Shown: one piece after another, positions 52,036 to 57,354 of the stretch
How the letters are laid out: each line of letters begins with the position of its first letter
Position numbering within the stretch: the stretch's first letter is position 1
NCBI GenBank assembly: GCA_900770705.1
Contig: CAAGLF010000068.1
Span: 1 to 57,354 of the forward strand
Source: Bacteroidaceae bacterium
GTDB taxonomy: Bacteria; Bacteroidota; Bacteroidia; Bacteroidales; Bacteroidaceae
Length of the DNA: 57,354 nucleotides
Direction of reading: 5' to 3'
The notes under the pieces: model-generated
The model's input: only the letters and a program-made list of their open reading frames with translations
What the model was told of the DNA's origin: nothing
The model's database searches: none
Position numbers and translations under genes: made by a program

Positions 52036-53187
52036 ATGCAAATCACAGAACACATCCGCTACATCGGTGTGGAAGATGCCGACCTCGACCTGTTCGAAAG
52101 CCACTATCAGGTGCAGGAGGGTGTGACCTACAACAGCTATCTCCTGCTCGACGAATACCCCACCATCATAGACACCGTGGACCCACGCAAGGGTGACGAA
52201 TGGCTCGACCGCCTGCAGGAAGCCCTGCAGGGAAGCCAACCCCACTATCTCGTTATCTCACACATGGAGCCCGACCACTCCGGAAACATCAGTCGCCTGC
52301 TGCAACGCTACCCGGACCTGAAGCTGGTGGGCAACAGCAAGACCTTCCAGATGTTGCCGCTATACGTGGAAAATGTGCCCGCAGAGCGCCTCATCACCGT
52401 GAAAGAGGGCGACACCCTCTGCCTGGGGCGCCACACACTGGAGTTTCATCTGGCCCCGATGGTACACTGGCCCGAGGTGATGGTCAGCTTCGAACGCACG
52501 GAAGGCATCCTGTTCAGCGCCGACGCCTTCGGCACCTTCGGCCTCTTCCACAGCGAGAGTCCGTGGGAGAACGAGGCACGACGCTACTACTTCAACATCT
52601 GCGGCAAGTACGGCCCCTCCGTGCAAATGCTGCTGAAAAAGGCAGCCGCCCTGCCCATCCGCACCATCTGCCCCCTCCACGGCCCCCTGCTCCGAAGCCC
52701 ACTCGACCGCTACCTCGCCCTCTACGACTGCTGGAGCCGCTACGAACCAGAGGAGAAAGGCGTGCTCATCGCCTGCGCCTCTATCCACGGAAATACGCTG
52801 AGAGCCGCTCAGGCACTCCGCAGAATGCTCGAGGAACGGGGGGAAAAGGTGGTCGTGCACGACCTGAGCCGCGGTGACATCTCGGCAGCAGTGGCCGACG
52901 CCTTCCGCTTCGACCGCACCATACTGGCCGCCTGCTCCTACGACGGAAGCGTGTTCCCGCCTATGGCCGACCTGCTACACACGCTCCAAGCCAAGCAGTT
53001 CCAGCACCGGCGTGTGGCACTGATCGAGAACGGCTCGTGGGCACCCTGTGCCGCCCGAAAGATGAAAGAAATCCTGTCTGCCATGAAGGACATCCACATT
53101 GCAGACCCCGTATGCACCCTGCGCGGCACCTACAAGCCCGCAGACCGCCCAAGTCTGGAGGCCATCGCCGAGGCTATGCGCGGCTGA
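52036..53187 (+). CDS. FprA-type flavodiiron protein
   Basis: This 383-residue enzyme reduces O2 (or NO) to water (or N2O) in the cytosol and protects anaerobes from oxygen. The N-terminal metallo-beta-lactamase-like domain holds the diiron ligands HMEPDHSGN (His, Glu, Asp, His), the His in PMVHWPEVM, the Asp in FSADAFGTFG and the His in CPLHGPLLR. A C-terminal flavodoxin domain (from about residue 250) starts with ASIHGNTLRAA, the FMN phosphate loop. The start at 52036 fits the family (MQITEHIRYIGVEDADLDLF). No extra rubredoxin domain is present. Confidence 0.95.
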   Translation: MQITEHIRYIGVEDADLDLFESHYQVQEGVTYNSYLLLDEYPTIIDTVDPRKGDEWLDRLQEALQGSQPHYLVISHMEPDHSGNISRLLQRYPDLKLVGNSKTFQMLPLYVENVPAERLITVKEGDTLCLGRHTLEFHLAPMVHWPEVMVSFERTEGILFSADAFGTFGLFHSESPWENEARRYYFNICGKYGPSVQMLLKKAAALPIRTICPLHGPLLRSPLDRYLALYDCWSRYEPEEKGVLIACASIHGNTLRAAQALRRMLEERGEKVVVHDLSRGDISAAVADAFRFDRTILAACSYDGSVFPPMADLLHTLQAKQFQHRRVALIENGSWAPCAARKMKEILSAMKDIHIADPVCTLRGTYKPADRPSLEAIAEAMRG

Positions 53188-53220
53188 CGGAAGCAGAAAT
53201 TCAGTAAAAAAGAGACAGGG

Positions 53221-53263
53221 AATGCCTGAATGCAGCCCGGACAGGGCGAAGCATTCAGGCATT
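53221..53263 (+). terminator. Terminator after the flavodiiron gene
   Basis: AATGCCTGAATGC (53221-53233) and GCATTCAGGCATT (53251-53263) form a perfect 13-bp stem, followed by TCCTTTGTTG. The loop itself can pair (GCCCGG). It separates the flavodiiron gene from the lysS promoter. Confidence 0.75.
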
Positions 53264-53299
53264 TCCTTTGTTGAATGCTGCCTAAAAAGCGGCTTTTTG

Positions 53300-53331
53300 T
53301 TTGGCGCTTCCCCCGCTTTACACTAACTTTG
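53300..53331 (+). promoter_or_regulatory. Bacteroidetes-type promoter of lysS
   Basis: TTTG (53300-53303), a 20-bp spacer and TAACTTTG (53324-53331) match both consensus boxes. The ATG of lysS is 27 bp downstream. This is one of the two clearest promoters in the window. Confidence 0.8.
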
Positions 53332-53358
53332 TACCCAAATATCTGAACGACAAAGAAT

Positions 53359-55089
53359 ATGAATGTACTCGAACTCAGTGAGCAAGAGATGGGCAGACGT
53401 GCCGCACTCGACACGCTCAAGGGGATGGGCATTGACCCCTATCCCGCCGCAGAATTCCCAGTAAACGCCTATAGCACAGACATCAAGGACACCTTCGACG
53501 ACGACGCCCCGCAACGCGAGGTGTGCATTGCCGGTCGAATGATGAGCCGAAGAGTGATGGGCAAAGCCTCCTTTGCAGAGCTGCTCGACTCGAAAGGACG
53601 CATACAGGTATATATCACTCGCGACGACATCTGCCCGGAAGAGAACAAAGATTTATATAATGTGGTATTCAAGAAGCTGCTCGACCTGGGCGACTTCATT
53701 GGCATCGAGGGCTACGTGTTCCGCACACAGACGGGAGAAATCAGCGTACACGCCCATAGGCTTACCCTGCTTTCGAAGAGCCTGAAGCCACTGCCTGTGG
53801 TCAAGGAAAAGGACGGTGTGAGCTACGATGCCTTCTCCGACCCCGAACTGCGCTACAGACAGCGCTACGTCGACCTCATCGTCAATCCCGAAGTGAAGGA
53901 CACCTTCCTGAAACGCGCCACTGTCATCAAGACACTCCGCCGCGTACTCGACGACGCAGGCTACACGGAAGTGGAGACGCCTATCCTGCAACCCATACCC
54001 GGCGGAGCCAGCGCACGCCCCTTCATCACCCATCACAACACGCTGGACACCGACCTCTACCTGCGTATCGCCACCGAGCTTTACTTAAAACGACTCATCG
54101 TAGGCGGCTTCGAGGGAGTATACGAAATCGGCAAGAACTTCCGGAATGAGGGTATGGACCGCACGCACAACCCCGAATTTACTTGTATGGAGCTATACGT
54201 GCAGTACAAGGATTACAACTGGATGATGAACTTCACAGAGCAACTGCTGGAGACCATCTGCACTGCCGTCAACGGCAAGCCCGAGACCACAGTAGACGGA
54301 CAAGTCATCAGCTTCAAGGCTCCCTACCGCCGCCTGCCCATACTCGAAGCCATCCGCGAACGCACTGGCTACGATCTGGAGGGAAAGAGCGAGGAGGAAA
54401 TACGCGAAGTATGCCGGCAGCTCAACCTCGAAATCGACGAAACAATGGGCAAGGGCAAGCTCATCGACGAGATATTCGGCGAGTTCTGTGAAGGAACATT
54501 CATACAGCCGACCTTCATCACCGACTACCCCGTAGAGATGTCTCCCCTTACGAAAATGCACCGTTCCAAACCGGGACTGACCGAGAGATTCGAGCTGATG
54601 GTCAACGGCAAGGAACTGGCCAACGCCTATTCGGAGCTCAATGACCCGCTCGACCAGGAAGAACGTTTCCAGGACCAGCTGCGACTCTCCGAAAAAGGCG
54701 ATGACGAAGCGATGTACATAGATCAGGACTTCCTGCGCGCCCTGCAGTTCGGTATGCCGCCCACCAGCGGAATCGGCATCGGCATCGACCGCCTCGTAAT
54801 GCTGATGACCGGCCAGACCACCATACAGGAAGTGCTTTTCTTCCCCCAGATGCGACCCGAAAAGAAGGTGCCCCGCGACTCTGTGGAGGCATTTCAGGCC
54901 ATCGGCTTTCAGGCAGACCTCGTGCCCGTGCTCTGGAAACTGGGATACAACCAGATAAGCAACCTCGCAGGGACAGGCGCCCAGAAGCTGCAGCAACAGA
55001 TAGGAGAAGTGCTCAAGAAGTACAAGCTCGACCTCGAGAAACCCTCCGTCGAAGCCTTGCAGAATATCCTTTCCTTAGTCAGAAACTGA
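53359..55089 (+). CDS. lysS: Lysyl-tRNA synthetase, class II
   Basis: This 576-residue enzyme charges tRNA-Lys. It has an OB-fold anticodon-binding domain (VCIAGRMMSRRVMGKASFAE) and a class II catalytic core with motif 1 (FLKRATVIKTLRRVLDDAGY), motif 2 (IGKNFRNEGMDRTHNPEFT) and motif 3 (GIGIGIDRLVMLMTG). After the core is an extra C-terminal stretch of about 70 residues (FQADLVPVLWKLGYNQISNL and on), a feature of Bacteroidetes LysRS. It has its own promoter and terminator. Confidence 0.97.
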   Translation: MNVLELSEQEMGRRAALDTLKGMGIDPYPAAEFPVNAYSTDIKDTFDDDAPQREVCIAGRMMSRRVMGKASFAELLDSKGRIQVYITRDDICPEENKDLYNVVFKKLLDLGDFIGIEGYVFRTQTGEISVHAHRLTLLSKSLKPLPVVKEKDGVSYDAFSDPELRYRQRYVDLIVNPEVKDTFLKRATVIKTLRRVLDDAGYTEVETPILQPIPGGASARPFITHHNTLDTDLYLRIATELYLKRLIVGGFEGVYEIGKNFRNEGMDRTHNPEFTCMELYVQYKDYNWMMNFTEQLLETICTAVNGKPETTVDGQVISFKAPYRRLPILEAIRERTGYDLEGKSEEEIREVCRQLNLEIDETMGKGKLIDEIFGEFCEGTFIQPTFITDYPVEMSPLTKMHRSKPGLTERFELMVNGKELANAYSELNDPLDQEERFQDQLRLSEKGDDEAMYIDQDFLRALQFGMPPTSGIGIGIDRLVMLMTGQTTIQEVLFFPQMRPEKKVPRDSVEAFQAIGFQADLVPVLWKLGYNQISNLAGTGAQKLQQQIGEVLKKYKLDLEKPSVEALQNILSLVRN

Positions 55090-55111
55090 AAAAATGATAG
55101 CTTAGGAATAT

Positions 55112-55138
55112 GGGCTGCGCACACATTCGGCGCAGCCC
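55112..55138 (+). terminator. Hairpin between lysS and gpsA
   Basis: GGGCTGCGC (55112-55120) pairs perfectly with GCGCAGCCC (55130-55138), followed by TTCCCGCTTTC. It probably ends the lysS transcript, although gpsA starts only 47 bp downstream and has no clear promoter of its own, so some read-through is likely. Confidence 0.7.
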
Positions 55139-55184
55139 TTCCCGCTTTCTATTCTCCAGTTTCTCATTAATACCCCATATTGAT

Positions 55185-56177
55185 ATGGACTTCAAAAACA
55201 TAGCAGTGCTAGGAGGAGGCTCGTGGGCAACAGCCATCGCCAAGATGATGCTGGAGCGAGTCAACCATATCCACTGGTATATCCGACGACAGGACACTAT
55301 AGATGCCTTCCGCCGTATGGAGCACAACCCCTCCTACTTGACCAGCGTCCACTTCGACACGAGCCGTATCACCTTCTCCAGTGACATCAACGACGTGGTC
55401 AGTGCCTGCGATGTACTCATATTCGTCACCCCCTCTCCCTACCTGAAGAACCATCTGAAGAAGCTGAAGTACAAGCTACAAGACAAGTTTGTCCTCACCG
55501 CCATCAAGGGTATCGTACCCGACGAGAATGTGGTCTGCTCGGAGTACTTCAGGCAGATATACAACGTTCCCGACGACAACCTGGCCGTAATCGGCGGACC
55601 CAGCCACGCGGAAGAGGTAGCGCTCGGACGCCTCACCTACCTCACCATCGGCTGTACCGACCGGCAGAAGGCCCAGGAGTTCGCAACGCTGATGGAGAGC
55701 TCGTACGTCAAGACCACAACTTCCACCGACGTTGTAGGCATAGAATACGCTTCCGTGTTGAAGAACGTCTACGCTATCGCAGCCGGCATTTGTGGCGGCT
55801 TGAAGTATGGAGACAACTTCCAAAGCGTACTGATGGCCAACGCCGTAGTCGAGATGGACCGCTTCCTCAAGGCTGTCTACCCCATCGAACGCAACGTCTG
55901 CGACAGTGTTTACCTCGGTGACTTGCTGGTGACAGGCTATTCCAACTTCTCCCGCAACCGCGTATTCGGCACAATGATAGGCAAGGGATACAGTGTGAAG
56001 TCGGCACAGATAGAAATGGAAATGATAGCCGAAGGCTACTACGGCACCAAGTGTATGCAGGACGTAAACCGCCATTTCCGTGTGAATATGCCCATCCTCG
56101 ACGCTGTATACAACATCCTGTACCAACGTATTTCCCCCTCCATCGAAATAAAACTGCTCACCGACTCCCTTCGTTAA
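55185..56177 (+). CDS. gpsA: Glycerol-3-phosphate dehydrogenase [NAD(P)+]
   Basis: This 330-residue enzyme reduces dihydroxyacetone phosphate to sn-glycerol 3-phosphate for phospholipid synthesis. Motifs: IAVLGGGSWATAIAKMM (NAD-binding loop), VLTAIKGIVPDE, VIGGPSHAEEVALG, GIEYASVLKNVYAIAAGICGG with the catalytic lysine, and GDLLVTGYSNFSRNRVFG. The start at 55185 is chosen because the family begins directly with the Rossmann strand. The next genes are those of tryptophan synthesis under a separate promoter. Confidence 0.96.
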   Translation: MDFKNIAVLGGGSWATAIAKMMLERVNHIHWYIRRQDTIDAFRRMEHNPSYLTSVHFDTSRITFSSDINDVVSACDVLIFVTPSPYLKNHLKKLKYKLQDKFVLTAIKGIVPDENVVCSEYFRQIYNVPDDNLAVIGGPSHAEEVALGRLTYLTIGCTDRQKAQEFATLMESSYVKTTTSTDVVGIEYASVLKNVYAIAAGICGGLKYGDNFQSVLMANAVVEMDRFLKAVYPIERNVCDSVYLGDLLVTGYSNFSRNRVFGTMIGKGYSVKSAQIEMEMIAEGYYGTKCMQDVNRHFRVNMPILDAVYNILYQRISPSIEIKLLTDSLR

Positions 56178-56241
56178 GGACTTCATCACGCAAAATCAGC
56201 ATAGCCAGAGATACTATTCCCTGCATTTCTCCACACATTTG

Positions 56242-56273
56242 TTTGGCCATATAAGCAAATATGTATACTTTTG
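56242..56273 (+). promoter_or_regulatory. Bacteroidetes-type promoter of the trp operon leader
   Basis: TTTG (56242-56245), a 20-bp spacer and TACTTTTG (56266-56273) match the consensus. It lies 37 bp ahead of the trp leader ORF and about 380 bp ahead of trpB, so a long leader RNA is expected. Confidence 0.75.
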
Positions 56274-56310
56274 CCAGCAAAATAAACATACAGCACTACA
56301 AATAGAAACT

Positions 56311-56376
56311 ATGAAACAGCCTCAAAGCACACTCCATCGATGGTGGCGCTGCAGCTTACAGACCCGACAGTCATAG
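56311..56376 (+). CDS. trpL: Candidate trp leader peptide with two adjacent Trp codons
   Basis: This is a 21-codon frame (MKQPQSTLHR, then WWRCSLQTRQS and TAG). The tandem TGG TGG at 56341-56346 is the expected control signal for tryptophan attenuation: scarce Trp-tRNA would stall the ribosome there. It lies between a strong promoter and the terminator hairpin at 56528-56571. Its start context (AACTATGAAACA) is nearly identical to that of trpB (56653), which supports translation. Confidence 0.8.
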   Translation: MKQPQSTLHRWWRCSLQTRQS

Positions 56377-56527
56377 GCGGCAGGAGGCTATTCCATACTC
56401 ATATACCGATACATTCACAGAACACACGCGAATGCTCCCCGCCTGATTCCATCGGACAGGTGCAGGACTATTCCCCTCTCTACCGGGAGGACAGACAGAA
56501 TACTACATATCAATGTGCACCCCAAAC

Positions 56528-56571
56528 GCGATGGCGGCTGTCGACACTACGACAGCCGCCATCGCTGTTTT
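56528..56571 (+). terminator. Attenuator terminator of the trp operon
   Basis: GCGATGGCGGCTGTCG (56528-56543) pairs perfectly over 16 bp with CGACAGCCGCCATCGC (56550-56565). The loop is 6 nt and TGTTTTCTGT follows. It stands about 150 nt after the leader stop codon and 80 nt before trpB, so it must be overcome for the operon to be expressed. CGACAG in the leader (56365-56370) could pair with CTGTCG (56538-56543) in the left arm and block the hairpin; this antiterminator is short and only inferred. Confidence 0.85.
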
Positions 56572-56652
56572 CTGTCAGAGCCGGCAGGGATACAGCCCGG
56601 CAGGCTATTCCAACAAAGACATTTCAATTCATCTCCAATGCACAAAAAAACT

Positions 56653-57354
56653 ATGAAACAAGCTATGAACACCCAAGGCTCCGTCAACTTTGAGGTAAAC
56701 AAAGAGGGCTACTTCGGCAACTTTGGCGGACAGCACGTGCCAGAAGTTTTACGCCCCGTGCTCCAGTCCCTGGCCAGCGTCTATCGAAACATCATCGAAA
56801 GTCCCGATTTCCGCCGCGATTACCACTATCTGCTCAACCACTACGTGGGGCGGCCTTCCCCGCTATGGCTGTCGCCTTCGCTGAGCAGCGACTGCGGGTG
56901 CAAGGTGTATCTCAAGCGAGAAGACCTCAATCATACCGGTGCACACAAGATAAACAATGCCATCGGACAGGCATTGCTGGCCAAAAGGCTGGGGAAACGG
57001 CGTATCATTGCAGAGACAGGTGCCGGCCAGCACGGCGTGGCTACCGCCACCGTATGCGCCCTGTCCGATCTGAAATGCACCATCTATATGGGCCAGACCG
57101 ACATCGATCGCCAGTCCTCGAACGTACAGAAAATGCAGCTGCTGGGAGCAGAGGTGCGACAGGCCGGCGGCAGACACGGCACACTCAAGGAGGCATGCAA
57201 TGCAGCAATAGAGGATTGGAGGCAGCACCCTGAGGACACCTATTATATGGTAGGCTCTGCAGTCGGCCCTCACCCCTATCCGGATATGGTGGCGAGGCTG
57301 CAAAGTGTCATCAGCGAAGAGCTGCAGGAGCAACTGCTCGAAGCAGAAGGGCGA
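56653..57354 (+). CDS. trpB: Tryptophan synthase beta chain (3' end outside window)
   Basis: The first 234 codons are visible. The enzyme joins indole and serine to make tryptophan. Present are GYFGNFGGQHVPEVLRPVL at the N-terminus, the PLP lysine in LNHTGAHKINNAIGQALLAK, AETGAGQHGVATATVCAL, and YYMVGSAVGPHPYPDMVARL. It is the common TrpB1 type. An ATG at 56653 or, four codons later, 56665 could be the start; the first has the same context as the leader peptide. Bacteroidetes trp operons usually begin with trpB, so trpE, G, D, C, F and A are expected to follow beyond the right edge. Confidence 0.95.
   Translation, partial: MKQAMNTQGSVNFEVNKEGYFGNFGGQHVPEVLRPVLQSLASVYRNIIESPDFRRDYHYLLNHYVGRPSPLWLSPSLSSDCGCKVYLKREDLNHTGAHKINNAIGQALLAKRLGKRRIIAETGAGQHGVATATVCALSDLKCTIYMGQTDIDRQSSNVQKMQLLGAEVRQAGGRHGTLKEACNAAIEDWRQHPEDTYYMVGSAVGPHPYPDMVARLQSVISEELQEQLLEAEGR

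Overview
The window is a GC-rich piece of a Bacteroidota chromosome, most likely of the order Bacteroidales. The evidence is a type IX secretion (T9SS/gliding) gene set in the order porP-gldK-gldL-gldM-gldN, a separate porW/sprE gene, Bacteroidetes-type promoters (TTTG, 19-20 bp, TAnnTTTG), lipoproteins with S-D-D motifs after the acylated cysteine, and a trp operon that begins with trpB. A family-level name cannot be given safely. The coding bias opens very long false reading frames opposite many real genes, and these were left out.

Positions 1-29411 form one long run of minus-strand genes. In order of transcription they are: marC, an aldose-1-epimerase-like gene, aroA, a small membrane protein, a zinc/manganese-type ABC permease, porW, a GT39-type membrane glycosyltransferase, mtaB, a family 2 glycosyltransferase, the porP-gldKLMN cluster, another glycosyltransferase, sbcD-sbcC, a C1B (bleomycin-hydrolase-like) peptidase and a family GH2 beta-galactosidase that runs off the left edge.

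From 29601 rightwards most genes are on the plus strand. A GtrB/DPM1-like glycosyltransferase and a small periplasmic protein are followed by an AT-rich island (about 31390-32990) holding a decayed rhuM gene and an unrecognised 218-residue gene. Next come cysN (minus, without cysD beside it), a DUF3316-like protein, an S41 peptidase lipoprotein, an OmpA-family lipoprotein and a 1092-residue secreted protein with a T9SS sorting tail, a plausible client of the secretion genes on the left.

The most unusual unit is the three-gene overlapping operon at 42615-47234. It encodes an unrecognised lipoprotein, a BMP/Med-like binding lipoprotein, and a lipoprotein that joins a type I periplasmic-binding-protein domain to a legumain-like (C13, clan CD) cysteine peptidase. 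The operon has a 22-bp-period repeat array of the same sequence family on each side.

The right end holds a flavin-reductase-like gene, a FadL-family outer membrane protein, queC-queF, a SIMPL-domain protein, a flavodiiron protein, lysS, gpsA, and the start of a trp operon. Ahead of trpB lies a textbook-looking attenuator: a 21-codon leader with two adjacent Trp codons, then a perfect 16-bp terminator hairpin.

Three unrelated families of short intergenic repeats (called A, B and C here) recur through the window, each with a 21-22 bp period. No tRNA, rRNA, CRISPR array or intact insertion sequence was seen.
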